Source: Bacillus sp. S/N-304-OC-R1
GTDB lineage: Bacteria; Bacillota; Bacilli; Bacillales; Cytobacillaceae
Assembly: GCF_019749375.1 (NCBI RefSeq)
Contig: NZ_JACWFE010000009.1
Location: forward strand, 1-64,000
Direction of reading: 5' to 3'
DNA: 64,000 nt
Shown here one piece after another: positions 35,186 through 43,091 of this stretch. A program made the translations under genes and the position numbers. Below the pieces are notes generated by a model, which worked only from the letters and a program-made list of their open reading frames with translations, made no database searches and was not told the origin of the DNA. Numbering within the stretch: the first letter of the stretch is position 1; the number at the start of each line of letters is the position of its first letter.

Positions 35186-35740
35186 TTAATTGTAAATTAT
35201 ATTTTCATAATACCAATTTTCATTGTATTTAAGATTCAAGGCATTCCCCAGGCAAATGCCAAATTGGATAAATCCTCTCCCTCTTGCAGTTATGAGGTTT
35301 CCATCTTGTACGACTAAGTCATCAGAATAGTTTTCTTTTTCGAATCCCCCTAACATGTCCATTTGCTGGTCTGTCAGTCCAGCCGTAAATTTTTTCCCTT
35401 TTAATAGACCTGCCCGTGCCAAGAGTGCTGGAGAGCTAGATATGCTTGCAACAACCGTTTCTTCTGAGACAGCTTGTTGAAGAAAATGGATGAACTTTTG
35501 TTCATGTATAATTTCTTTAAAATCCATACAGCCTGGCAGCAAAATACTGTCTATTTCATTCAAATCTAATTCACTAATAGTGACATCAGCTATACAAGTC
35601 AATCCAGACTCTCCATGGATTGGCTGTTTCGTTAGCCCGACAGTGACAGTCGGTTTATTGCCTTGCATTAGTATAGATAAGGCTACACTTAATTCGTATT
35701 CGCTAAATTGCGGGTATAGTAGTACAGCGGTTTTTTTCAC
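35186..35740 (-). CDS. DJ-1/PfpI family protein lacking the nucleophile Cys
   Basis: A 184-residue flavodoxin-like DJ-1/ThiJ/PfpI protein: KKTAVLLYPQFSEYELSVAL, then a SILLPGCMDFKEI strand, and VVASISSSPALLARAGLLKG at the nucleophile elbow. Active relatives have Cys in an ICAGP-like elbow; here it reads ISSSP, so the catalytic Cys is replaced by Ser and Cys-dependent chemistry is unlikely. It may act as a binding protein, or the neighbouring Ser residues may substitute. Single gene, facing the sigma operon. Confidence 0.82.
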   Translation of the reverse strand: MKKTAVLLYPQFSEYELSVALSILMQGNKPTVTVGLTKQPIHGESGLTCIADVTISELDLNEIDSILLPGCMDFKEIIHEQKFIHFLQQAVSEETVVASISSSPALLARAGLLKGKKFTAGLTDQQMDMLGGFEKENYSDDLVVQDGNLITARGRGFIQFGICLGNALNLKYNENWYYENIIYN

Positions 35741-35866
35741 AAGCTTCTCTCTCCTTTTAATCAGTAATCTATCTCTATATTTCTTGCTTACATATTGTTG
35801 ATTCTAGAAGGAATTTAAGTTTGTTAAAAAGAATAATAAATTTAATACTAAAAAAGGGGGAAAAAC

Positions 35867-36313
35867 ATGATTGATGTTAGAAAAATCGAGCCTGAACATA
35901 CTTATAATCTTAGACATAGGGTTTTACGTCCTCATCAGTCACTTGAGGATTGTATGTATGAAACTGATTATGAAACAGGCGCATTTCATGTTGGAGCATT
36001 CTATGATGAAAATCTTATTAGCATTGCATCCTTCTGTACAGAAAAAAATCCTGATTTTCCGGTCGACAAGCAATATCACTTACGCGGCATGGCCACTCTT
36101 GAAGGGTACAGGAAGTTGGGAGCTGGACGGGCAATTGTTGACTATGCAGAAAGCCTAATGAAAGAGCATGGATATGAGTTTTTATGGTGCAAAGGGAGAA
36201 CTAGTGTGCAAGACTATTACAGCAAACTAGGGTTTAAGGTATACGGTGAGGTATTTGACTATCCTCCTATTGGGCCGCATATTATTATGTATAAACACTT
36301 ACCATCCATATAA
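35867..36313 (+). CDS. GNAT family N-acetyltransferase
   Basis: A 148-residue acetyl-CoA-dependent acyltransferase: beta-bulge strand HLRGMATLEGYRKLGAGRAI contains the acetyl-CoA pyrophosphate loop, and YEFLWCKGRTSVQDYYSKLG with FKVYGEVF forms the C-terminal half. The acceptor is unknown. AAAAGGGGG precedes the ATG. Single gene. Confidence 0.88.
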   Translation: MIDVRKIEPEHTYNLRHRVLRPHQSLEDCMYETDYETGAFHVGAFYDENLISIASFCTEKNPDFPVDKQYHLRGMATLEGYRKLGAGRAIVDYAESLMKEHGYEFLWCKGRTSVQDYYSKLGFKVYGEVFDYPPIGPHIIMYKHLPSI

Positions 36314-36349
36314 ATAAATGAATAAAATTTTGGTTTTACCTGGGACTAA

Positions 36350-36574
36350 CTATTGACCTTCCTTTGTTTTTCCTTTTAAATAATTCTCATAAACTTCATT
36401 TGCTCTATCTATAGTCCTGCCCTGAACAACCTGTTTATGAATCTCATGTATTAAATAAAATGACCTGAAAATTACACCTGTAATAATGGCACATATTATA
36501 TAAATACCTATTGGCCCTAAGAAGGAAAGTAGACCGAGAAGCCCGGCTAAAATAATGGAGAGCAGTAGCTTCAT
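36350..36574 (-). CDS. Small membrane protein, unknown
   Basis: A 74-residue protein with two adjoining hydrophobic segments (KLLLSIILAGLLGLLSFLGP and IGIYIICAIITGVIFRSFYL) and a charged C-terminal tail containing TIDRANEVYENYLKG. GGTGG lies 11 bases before the ATG. No family recognised. Confidence 0.6.
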   Translation of the reverse strand: MKLLLSIILAGLLGLLSFLGPIGIYIICAIITGVIFRSFYLIHEIHKQVVQGRTIDRANEVYENYLKGKTKEGQ

Positions 36575-36704
36575 TGCGAGTAATCCACCTTTCTTATCAT
36601 CTGATTTTTTATCCTTTATATAAAAAAGAACTCTATAGCATCCTTTATTGGCAAACCCCTAATGAATTCATTAAGCTCGATTCTTCTTTTTGTATAGCCT
36701 TATC

Positions 36705-36887
36705 TTAGTTTGAACAAGCTCTTATCAGCAGAAAAAAACCTATAATGAGTAGGACAGATATTATATTTACTAAACAACCACCGCTAGGAGAACCCGTATA
36801 TGCTTGAGCCCACACATTATTTAGGATGCTTCCTGGGTTTTTCCTTTGTTCTTTTGCTTTCAATCTTTCTCTTTCTTCCTCCGACAT
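36705..36887 (-). CDS. Small single-pass membrane protein (DUF6366-like)
   Basis: A 60-residue protein: a charged N-terminal helix (SEEERERLKAKEQRKNPG), a short glycine-rich linker, and a C-terminal membrane helix (LVNIISVLLIIGFFLLI). The REERE...NPG start resembles DUF6366 proteins of Bacillus, function unknown. GGGAGGGTG precedes the ATG. It follows the kinase-like gene by 15 bases and is probably in its operon. Confidence 0.6.
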   Translation of the reverse strand: MSEEERERLKAKEQRKNPGSILNNVWAQAYTGSPSGGCLVNIISVLLIIGFFLLIRACSN

Positions 36888-36902
36888 CAGACACCCTCCC
36901 GC

Positions 36903-37415
36903 TTATTTCCTCTCCACCTTATCTAAAAATTGCTGCACTTCCTTTGGTGACCTTAAGATTATTACCTTTTTACAGCTCGACAGTCCATGAAGTTTTTTTA
37001 GAATTTCAGGTCTCTTTGCTTTCGGGTAATTCCAAACCCATTTGAGAAATGGAATGTCAATTTTTTCTTTGCAGCCTTCTCCCATATCAGGCCTTGTTTT
37101 GTTTCGATACTTAATCATTCTTTTGATCACACGGAAAAGACATATTGTTCTGGATATATCTAAAAAAATGATCGTATCAGCTGTCTGGAGTCTGATCTCC
37201 ATTGTTCCACTATAGTTGCCATCCATAATCCATTCTTCTTCCTGTATTATTTCATTTTGAATCTTTATTTGTTCATCTCTCGGTACACCTTCCCAATTAG
37301 GTTTCCAAAATAAAACATCTAGATGATAAACATTTCTATTTAATATATGCCCTAACTTTCTTGCAAATGTAGATTTACCTGCTCCTCCTGAACCAATAAT
37401 TACAATTTTCCTCAT
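36903..37415 (-). CDS. P-loop kinase-like protein (FlaR/adenylate-kinase-like)
   Basis: A 170-residue P-loop NTPase with Walker A GSGGAGKST at residues 8-16 and a VYHLDVLFWKPNW segment, typical of proteins annotated as DNA topology modulation FlaR or AAA_18 small kinases. The middle EEWIMDGNYSGTMEIRL and TIIFLDISRTICLFRV are also family features. The true role is probably small-molecule phosphorylation; the topology name has little support. I use ATG 37415 (MRKIVIIGSGG), since 22 extra residues from 37481 add no domain. Confidence 0.82.
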   Translation of the reverse strand: MRKIVIIGSGGAGKSTFARKLGHILNRNVYHLDVLFWKPNWEGVPRDEQIKIQNEIIQEEEWIMDGNYSGTMEIRLQTADTIIFLDISRTICLFRVIKRMIKYRNKTRPDMGEGCKEKIDIPFLKWVWNYPKAKRPEILKKLHGLSSCKKVIILRSPKEVQQFLDKVERK

Positions 37416-37469
37416 TTCCTCATCCTCTCTAAAACTCTCAATATTCAAAATGAATTTTAATAAAGAAAA

Positions 37470-37492
37470 GCGATCCTTCACTGAAGAACCGC
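37470..37492 (-). terminator. Possible terminator after the BltD-like acetyltransferase
   Basis: GCGATCCTTCA and TGAAGAACCGC pair imperfectly. On the minus strand the hairpin is followed by TTTTC. Confidence 0.4.
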
Positions 37493-37540
37493 AAATCTTA
37501 GTAGAATAAAAGAGGACAGAATTTAGACCTCCACTATAAT

Positions 37541-37996
37541 TTAATCCTCGATATATTTAATAACTGCCATCTCTTTTCCGAACCTATTACCCTCATCAAC
37601 AAAACCCAAACTAGAATATAATTGATGGGCACCTTCATTGTCTGGATGATAACCTACAATTATTTTCTTGGCTTTCAGCGCATTGGCCATTTCTGAAAGC
37701 ATTAGCTCTGTAGCGGCTTTACCAATGCCCTTACCTTGGTAGTCTTTATCAATCATGATTCGATAAATCCAATAACCATCAAGTTCTTCCTCTACAGAAT
37801 TATACATCAAGAAACCCGCAACCTTATCCTCAAGATAAATAGCATAAGGCTTTAATGAAGGTTCGAACTTTGACTGAAGAATGGAAATGGCGTTAGGCTC
37901 TATGAAATCTTTTTGATTATCTGTTACTTCTAACTTACAGCATTCATACCAATTTTCTGAATCCACATCAACTAGTCTTACATTCGTGTTTTTCAT
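37541..37996 (-). CDS. GNAT N-acetyltransferase, BltD/spermidine-acetyltransferase-like
   Basis: A 151-residue GNAT enzyme similar in layout to Bacillus BltD-type polyamine acetyltransferases: VTDNQKDFIEPNAISILQSK near the start, YWIYRIMIDKDYQGKGIGKA as the acetyl-CoA loop, and GYHPDNEGAHQLYSSLGF. Upstream is a remarkable leader: an 18-codon ORF with a strong ribosome binding site, then a hairpin whose 3-prime arm is the AAGGGG binding site of this gene. Expression is therefore probably controlled at translation. Substrate is inferred only from family resemblance. Confidence 0.85.
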   Translation of the reverse strand: MKNTNVRLVDVDSENWYECCKLEVTDNQKDFIEPNAISILQSKFEPSLKPYAIYLEDKVAGFLMYNSVEEELDGYWIYRIMIDKDYQGKGIGKAATELMLSEMANALKAKKIIVGYHPDNEGAHQLYSSLGFVDEGNRFGKEMAVIKYIED

Positions 37997-37999
37997 TTA

Positions 38000-38025
38000 T
38001 TTTCCCCTTTTCATATTGGGGAAAA
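38000..38025 (-). promoter_or_regulatory. Hairpin sequestering the acetyltransferase ribosome binding site
   Basis: On the minus strand TTTTCCCC (38018-38025) and GGGGAAAA (38000-38007) form an 8-bp stem with a 10-base loop. The GGGG arm is the Shine-Dalgarno of the gene starting at 37996. The upstream leader codons AAG GGG ATA (38054-38061) could compete for the CCCC arm. Confidence 0.6.
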
Positions 38026-38040
38026 ACGCCAAGCAGTTTG

Positions 38041-38097
38041 TTAAATCGACGTTATCCCCTTGTTGGTAATATTGATCGTGCTCGTTCTGTTTGTCAT
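38041..38097 (-). CDS. 18-residue leader peptide ahead of the acetyltransferase
   Basis: ATG at 38097, eight bases after AAGGAGG, encodes MTNRTSTINITNKGITSI and stops 45 bases before the acetyltransferase start. Rich in Thr, Asn and Ile. Followed by the ribosome-binding-site hairpin, so ribosome progress here could set access to the downstream gene. No match known to me. Confidence 0.6.
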   Translation of the reverse strand: MTNRTSTINITNKGITSI

Positions 38098-38177
38098 AAT
38101 GACCGCCTCCTTAACAAATTTTGTTTTAATAAATAGCTGCCTTTTTATAATACGACATTTTCCTATATATTCCTCTT

Positions 38178-38717
38178 TTATTTTAAATCAAAACGAGCCA
38201 CTTCCTTATTTTCCACAAGCAAAACTAAGTCCGCTTTCAAAGCTTTTTCTTTTATCGGAATAAGTTGTTCGTCAGATGGAAAAGTTGGGATCTTAGAGCC
38301 GTCCTTATAGGCTCCTAAATGGAAAAATATGTTCACAGTTCCATTTTGTTTTGCTTTAAAAGGCATGGACGGTATTTCCCAGCCGCCGCCTAAACCGTTC
38401 GGCGAAATAACATTTTGGCCTACAATCCGATGAATTTCTCCATTTAATTCACTAGAGGGCTCTATTCTTATTTGAAACTTATCAGATGATAGAATTGTTT
38501 TCCCTTTGTTTTTTAGTTCAAATTCATAATATAAGGAAGTGGGGATTAGTTCAGTTTCTGTTGATTCATTAGAAATCACAATTGTCCCTGTCTTCCTACT
38601 GTCCCTTACAATATCCGCTTTTGCAGAAATTAGTTCAAAGCCTGCATCCCTTGAACAAGCAGCTAAAAATAAGATAGAAATTATGATTAGCCACCCCGTT
38701 TTTTTCATATGGCCCAC
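38178..38717 (-). CDS. Lipoprotein of unknown function
   Basis: About 179 residues with a lipoprotein signal: KKTGWLIIISILFLAAC, lipobox LAAC. The mature part is beta-rich (TGTIVISNESTETELIPTSL, YYEFELKNKGKTIL), resembling an immunoglobulin-like or DUF4352-type extracellular domain. I use GTG 38717, seven bases after GGAGGG; the ATG three codons later is the alternative. It lies upstream of the leader/acetyltransferase unit in the same direction. Confidence 0.72.
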   Translation of the reverse strand: MGHMKKTGWLIIISILFLAACSRDAGFELISAKADIVRDSRKTGTIVISNESTETELIPTSLYYEFELKNKGKTILSSDKFQIRIEPSSELNGEIHRIVGQNVISPNGLGGGWEIPSMPFKAKQNGTVNIFFHLGAYKDGSKIPTFPSDEQLIPIKEKALKADLVLLVENKEVARFDLK

Positions 38718-38758
38718 ACATTTTCCCTCCACCTGCTTCGTTATAAAGTATGTTTATG

Positions 38759-38935
38759 CTAACTTCCCTTACTTTTTTGCTTTTTTTCAACATAAATCCA
38801 GTAGTAATATACGGTCCAAAGGAAGATAGGAGCTATTAATACATACTGCATCTGATTTTCTGGCAAATAGATGAATAAAATAATCCCCATGATTAGAGTT
38901 GGGATCAAAAGAATAAAATACTTCTTTTTATGCAC
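38759..38935 (-). CDS. Small two-helix membrane protein
   Basis: A 58-residue protein with two hydrophobic segments (YFILLIPTLIMGIILFIYL and YVLIAPIFLWTVYYYWIYV) and basic ends. GTG at 38935 follows AAAGGAG with a good spacing; an ATG at 38959 lies upstream of that site. Function unknown. Probably co-transcribed with the lipoprotein gene 40 bases downstream. Confidence 0.6.
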   Translation of the reverse strand: MHKKKYFILLIPTLIMGIILFIYLPENQMQYVLIAPIFLWTVYYYWIYVEKKQKSKGS

Positions 38936-39045
38936 TTGTTTTCTCCTTTTCTTACACATTTACCTTATTGTGGTATTTACCTATTATTCTAACACTCCCC
39001 CAAGAAAATCGAATCCTACTTTCACAGCTTTCGTCAAAAGAAAAA

Positions 39046-39078
39046 GGGCTATCCAAAAATCAGCTTTTTGAACAGCCC
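39046..39078 (-). terminator. Intrinsic terminator of the MFS gene
   Basis: Outer arms GGGCT/AGCCC and inner arms CAAAAA/TTTTTG fold together; on the minus strand TTTTTC follows. Confidence 0.7.
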
Positions 39079-39092
39079 AGTGATGTTATCAG

Positions 39093-40319
39093 TCAATTAT
39101 ATTTAACCACTTCCGAAACTTTCTTCGATTGTAGTGCAATTTTTGAAAGAACTACCGAAAGGACAAAGGCAAGTATTAAAAAGCCTGCAATCATAAAGAT
39201 CACTCCGCTCCAGCCAAATGAGGACCAAAAAATTCCTCCGACCGTTCCGCCAACACTTGAACCTGTGTAGTAAAGAAATAAATATAAAGACGAAGCTTGT
39301 GCCTTATTTTGTAATGCTCTCTGTCCAACCCAGCTGCTGGCAATCGAATGACTGGCAAAGAACCCATACGTAAACAATCCGAGTCCTGCTATTTTCATAA
39401 ATAAACTAGATTCTAAAGTCAAAAAGACGCCAGTTAAGGCAATCAATAAGTTAATGAATAAGATTTTTTGTTTCCCATGACGATCGACCAATTTTCCTGT
39501 CCAGACGGAGCTAAACATCCCAATGATCATGATGAGAAATATCCAGCCTACAAATGTTTGGCTTAGAGAATAAGGCTTTCCAAGTAAAACATAAGCAATA
39601 TAATTAAACAGCGCTACATTACTGCCTAACAGTAAAAATCCGATGACAAATAAACAAACAAGGCCAGGATCTTTTAGATGGTTGATTAATGATTGACCTA
39701 GCTTTCCGATTTCTAATGGACGGGCTTTGAAATTTTGTGAAGGCGGTAAGCTATTCCAAAAAATAATGGTTGCTATTAAGCTTATAAAACCAATTCCTCC
39801 TATTGCAATATGCCAACTAAAATAATCGCTCAGCATCCCTGAGAAAACTCTCCCAAAGACAGCACCAATTGAATTCCCACATATATATAGCCCCATAGCT
39901 GTTCCTAAACTCTTTGTTTCTATTTCTTCACCTAAATAAGCCATTGCGATTGATGGAAGTCCCGCCAATGAAATGCCTACAATCATTCGAAACACTAGGA
40001 GAAAATGAAAATTTGGACTAAAGGCTGTCAGAATACAAAATACTGAAGAAGCAAGCATGGAAGTAACCATGATCCGTTTGCGTCCCCATACTTCAGACAA
40101 GGAACCAATTATTAACATACTAACGGCCAGAACCATTGTTGTTATGGAGAGTGGCAGACTAGCTGATGCAGGAGTAATAGTAAACTCCTTAGTGAATTCC
40201 GGCATCAAGGGCTGAACACAATAAAGAATAGCAAATGTATTGAAGCCAGCCGCAAAAAAAGCAAAGCTGATTTTGCGAAATTGAGGTGTACCTTGTTGAA
40301 TATAATTCATCATCATCAC
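39093..40319 (-). CDS. MFS transporter (YnfM-like)
   Basis: A 408-residue twelve-helix major facilitator. The loop 2-3 motif reads GSLSEVWGRKRIMV, and the mirrored one is WTGKLVDRHGKQKILF in the second half. FAILYCVQPLMPEFTKEF near the start is typical of YnfM/YybF-type exporters. It is divergent from a LysR regulator, a pairing seen with this family in several Bacillus genomes. The substrate is unknown. Confidence 0.88.
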   Translation of the reverse strand: MMMMNYIQQGTPQFRKISFAFFAAGFNTFAILYCVQPLMPEFTKEFTITPASASLPLSITTMVLAVSMLIIGSLSEVWGRKRIMVTSMLASSVFCILTAFSPNFHFLLVFRMIVGISLAGLPSIAMAYLGEEIETKSLGTAMGLYICGNSIGAVFGRVFSGMLSDYFSWHIAIGGIGFISLIATIIFWNSLPPSQNFKARPLEIGKLGQSLINHLKDPGLVCLFVIGFLLLGSNVALFNYIAYVLLGKPYSLSQTFVGWIFLIMIIGMFSSVWTGKLVDRHGKQKILFINLLIALTGVFLTLESSLFMKIAGLGLFTYGFFASHSIASSWVGQRALQNKAQASSLYLFLYYTGSSVGGTVGGIFWSSFGWSGVIFMIAGFLILAFVLSVVLSKIALQSKKVSEVVKYN

Positions 40320-40412
40320 CCATATGAAGTTAGCAATTTATCGAGCTCAAAGCTTTAAATAATATCCACCAATATATCTTAATTTCATAGTACCACCAAC
40401 TGTTCATGATGT

Positions 40413-40444
40413 ATAATGCATTATATTGATGTTTTTAATGCATT
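40413..40444. promoter_or_regulatory. Palindromic sites between MFS and LysR genes
   Basis: ATAATGCATTAT (40413-40424) is a perfect 12-bp palindrome, and AATGCATT recurs at 40437-40444. Placed in the divergent intergenic region, these are likely LysR binding sites. Confidence 0.5.
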
Positions 40445-40483
40445 TATGTAATTAGCGAATTATATTGAAAGTGGTGTATTAGA

Positions 40484-41368
40484 ATGGAATGGCAGCAGTT
40501 TGAATATTTTCAAACACTAGCAAGGATGCAGCACGTAACACATGCTGCAAAAGCTCTATCCATATCCCAATCAGCCCTTAGCCGTTCAATTGCCCGATTT
40601 GAAGATGAAATAGGAGTACCTTTATTTGAACGTCAAGGACGTTCCATTAGATTAAATAAATATGGTGAGATGTTTTTAAAGCGTGTGGATAACATCATGA
40701 AAGAATTTGAAGAAGGCAAACAAGAATTGAAGGATTTGCTCCATCCAGATAATGGAGAAGTGTCACTTGGATTTCTTCACACGTTAAGCACAAGTCAGAT
40801 ACCTGATTTGCTCGCCTCTTTTCGTGCAGACTATCCTAAAATAAATTTTAAACTTGGACAAGGCCCTTCTCATAGTCTTATTCATGGGCTGCAATCTGGA
40901 GTGCTGGATCTTTGTCTAATCTCCCCAATTGGGATTAAATCTCCAATAGTCTGGAAAGAGCTTTGGAACGAAGAACTTTTTGTGATTGTACCGAAAAATC
41001 ACAAATACGCCAATCGTCAACATATTACTTTGGAAGAAATTGCAGACGAATCTTTTATTCATTTAAAGGAAGGATTCTCCCTGCGGATCACCATTGATCA
41101 ATTGTTTAAAAAAGTAGGGATTTCACCAAGAATTACATTTGAAGGAGAAGAGGCAGACACGGTTGCAGGGCTTGTTGCCGCTGGACTCGGAATATCCATT
41201 CTGCCAAATTTGAAAGGAACAGATCAAAGCAAAATTGCACAAATACCTGTCAAAAGCCCACAATGCCAAAGGGCAATCGGAATTGCCTGGGTAGAAGGAA
41301 GATATTTATCACCTGCAACTGAAAAATTTAAACAGTTTATTTTGGACCATTCCCATGAATTGGAATAG
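40484..41368 (+). CDS. LysR family transcriptional regulator
   Basis: A 294-residue LysR-type regulator: N-terminal winged helix (HVTHAAKALSISQSALSRSI, then ARFEDEIGVPLFERQGRSI) and effector domain from about residue 88 (GEVSLGFLHTLSTSQIPDLL). Similar to YybE/YwbI-type regulators in form. Probably controls the divergent MFS exporter at 39093 through the palindromes between them. No strong ribosome binding site is visible at the ATG. Confidence 0.9.
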   Translation: MEWQQFEYFQTLARMQHVTHAAKALSISQSALSRSIARFEDEIGVPLFERQGRSIRLNKYGEMFLKRVDNIMKEFEEGKQELKDLLHPDNGEVSLGFLHTLSTSQIPDLLASFRADYPKINFKLGQGPSHSLIHGLQSGVLDLCLISPIGIKSPIVWKELWNEELFVIVPKNHKYANRQHITLEEIADESFIHLKEGFSLRITIDQLFKKVGISPRITFEGEEADTVAGLVAAGLGISILPNLKGTDQSKIAQIPVKSPQCQRAIGIAWVEGRYLSPATEKFKQFILDHSHELE

Positions 41369-41465
41369 GAATGGCCGTTTTTTTATAATGAGTTACTCTA
41401 TAATCTTTTTACACGTCTAAAAACAATTTAAAGGGTTTCCTTTAATATTATTAGGTCAATCTCCT

Positions 41466-42689
41466 TTATCCATTAACAACTCTCGAACTCTCGCTAAAAT
41501 ACTTACCTTTAGAAGGGATTAAAATCATAATAAGAAGAATGAATGCAAATACTGTCCCAACGATAGAAAATATTAGACATACGAACTGTAAAGAAAACCA
41601 TTCCGCAAAAAATCCTAATAGAAGGGTAAACCCGATTTGGATCAATCCCTGCAGCATATCTGCTATACTACCGAACCTGCCCATAATTTCAACAGGTACA
41701 CTATTCTGGAAAAAGGTTGCGTATCCAGTATTCGCAAATGCCATAAAGAAACCTAAAAAGATAAATGCGATAGTTGCTGTCAAAAAGTCAAAGGACGAAT
41801 AAAAAGCAACATAACCAATAGTTGTTAGAAACATTCCTCCACCAATATACATTTTAAGCGGCACTCTCTTTGCAGCCAAGGCAGAGACAAAGGCTCCTGC
41901 TAATGCCCCAATCCCAGTTATACTTACGATAAGTCCATAATCGCGGTCTGATAATTTAAGATGTTGTTTAATAAAAGTAACCTCTTGTGAATCTAAAGCA
42001 AAGCCTATTAACATGGCAGTTTGAAATAGGATATAGACAAATATAAAAAATTTAGCATTAATTGAGAATTGCCTTACTTCCTTCCAGTCATTTAATAGAG
42101 TTTGCAAGCGTATTGGGTCTCTGACTTGGTCAATCTTCTCATCAACATTAGGAAGGAGATAAATGAAAAAGGCACAAATTAAAAAGGTAACGCCATTGAT
42201 AATAATACAAATCTCTGTTCCAACGTACATAATCAAAACACCAGCTATGGCAGGTCCTAGTAAAAATGCACCTGAACTTGTCATACTCATTATGGAATTA
42301 AATCTTTTTCGATTTTCGGCTGGAACTAATTTAGTAATATACACAGATGAGCTTGGCCCAAAGAAGGCCCCAGCCATATTAATCAGCAATAGAAGGAAAT
42401 AGATAACCCATAACGTACTAATAAATGGAATTAAACATACAAATAAACCTCGAATAATATCCACCATAATCATCAATTTTCTTTTGTTTATTCTATCAAT
42501 CACACTTCCTGACCAAGTATTCGTAATGAGGACAGCGATCGGTCTAATAATATACAGCCCAGCAACAGCAGCTGCGGAACCTGTTAAATTTAAAATAGAA
42601 AGATTTAATGCAATTAAGTAAATCCAATTTCCTAAATAGGATATTCCAATACCCGAGATTAATAGAATGGGGTTCTTCCATAACTTCAT
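41466..42689 (-). CDS. MFS efflux transporter (macrolide-efflux-like)
   Basis: A 407-residue twelve-helix MFS protein of the MFS_3/Mef-like group: ISYLGNWIYLIALNLSILNL at the start, WSGSVIDRINKRKLMIMVDI as the loop 2-3 motif, and AGAFFGPSSSVYITKLVPAE. This group includes macrolide pumps but also many transporters of unknown substrate. Upstream lie a good promoter, an 8-codon leader ORF with a strong ribosome binding site, and an intrinsic terminator, the layout of ribosome-mediated attenuation seen for inducible antibiotic-resistance genes. GAGTG precedes the ATG. Confidence 0.85.
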   Translation of the reverse strand: MKLWKNPILLISGIGISYLGNWIYLIALNLSILNLTGSAAAVAGLYIIRPIAVLITNTWSGSVIDRINKRKLMIMVDIIRGLFVCLIPFISTLWVIYFLLLLINMAGAFFGPSSSVYITKLVPAENRKRFNSIMSMTSSGAFLLGPAIAGVLIMYVGTEICIIINGVTFLICAFFIYLLPNVDEKIDQVRDPIRLQTLLNDWKEVRQFSINAKFFIFVYILFQTAMLIGFALDSQEVTFIKQHLKLSDRDYGLIVSITGIGALAGAFVSALAAKRVPLKMYIGGGMFLTTIGYVAFYSSFDFLTATIAFIFLGFFMAFANTGYATFFQNSVPVEIMGRFGSIADMLQGLIQIGFTLLLGFFAEWFSLQFVCLIFSIVGTVFAFILLIMILIPSKGKYFSESSRVVNG

Positions 42690-42724
42690 CCACTCACTCT
42701 TTTCTTTTCTAGTTTGTGCGGCTT

Positions 42725-42754
42725 CAAAAAACGCAACCAGCCACCGGTTACGTT
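42725..42754 (-). terminator. Attenuator hairpin in the MFS leader
   Basis: On the minus strand AACGTAACC (42746-42754) and GGTTGCGTT (42730-42738) make a 9-bp stem with one G-U pair and a 7-base loop, followed by TTTTT. It lies about 40 bases before the MFS start codon, between promoter and gene. Confidence 0.7.
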
Positions 42755-42786
42755 TTGCTCATTTTTTCGGTTCCATACCATTATAT

Positions 42787-42813
42787 TTAAATAATTCGAT
42801 ACATATTAACCAT
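42787..42813 (-). CDS. 8-residue leader peptide of the MFS pump
   Basis: ATG at 42813, six bases after GGGAGG, encodes MVNMYRII and stops at 42787, about 30 bases before the attenuator hairpin. The site is as strong as those of normal genes. Its GGTTA could pair with the TAACC of the hairpin as an antiterminator. Confidence 0.55.
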   Translation of the reverse strand: MVNMYRII

Positions 42814-42832
42814 AAATTACCTCCCATTCCCT

Positions 42833-42861
42833 ATTATGATCAATTTTTCGGAAGATTTCAA
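42833..42861 (-). promoter_or_regulatory. Promoter of the MFS leader
   Basis: On the minus strand TTGAAA (42856-42861), 17 bases, CATAAT (42833-42838). It places the RNA start only a few bases before the leader ORF ribosome binding site. Confidence 0.65.
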
Positions 42862-42916
42862 AATATTTACGTGCTATTTTATTAAATTTTGTTGCCATAT
42901 ATCTAGCCTAGGGTGC

Positions 42917-42987
42917 CAAGCATATGAAAAAACAAAAAGGCTGCCATTTGATTTTTGAGAGTTATGATATTGTGTTTCATATGCTTG
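42917..42987. repeat. 71-base inverted repeat
   Basis: Arms CAAGCATATGAAA (42917-42929) and TTTCATATGCTTG (42975-42987) are perfect complements around a 45-base centre. Located in the gap between the divergent MFS and CBO0543 genes. No transposase or target duplication is evident. Confidence 0.6.
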
Positions 42988-43091
42988 ATTATTTTTATGA
43001 TAAGTATTCTAAAACGTAATCAAAAATCTACATAGATTAATAAATCGTTGGGCATTCTTATTAGTGAGAATTTTGGTAAGGTGTGAGAGCC

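Noticed and set aside
42686..42781. 31-codon ORF reading through the MFS attenuator and overlapping the MFS start by ATGA
   Set aside because: There is no ribosome binding site before its ATG. The 8-codon ORF just upstream has a strong one. Its overlap is noted because coupling cannot be fully excluded.
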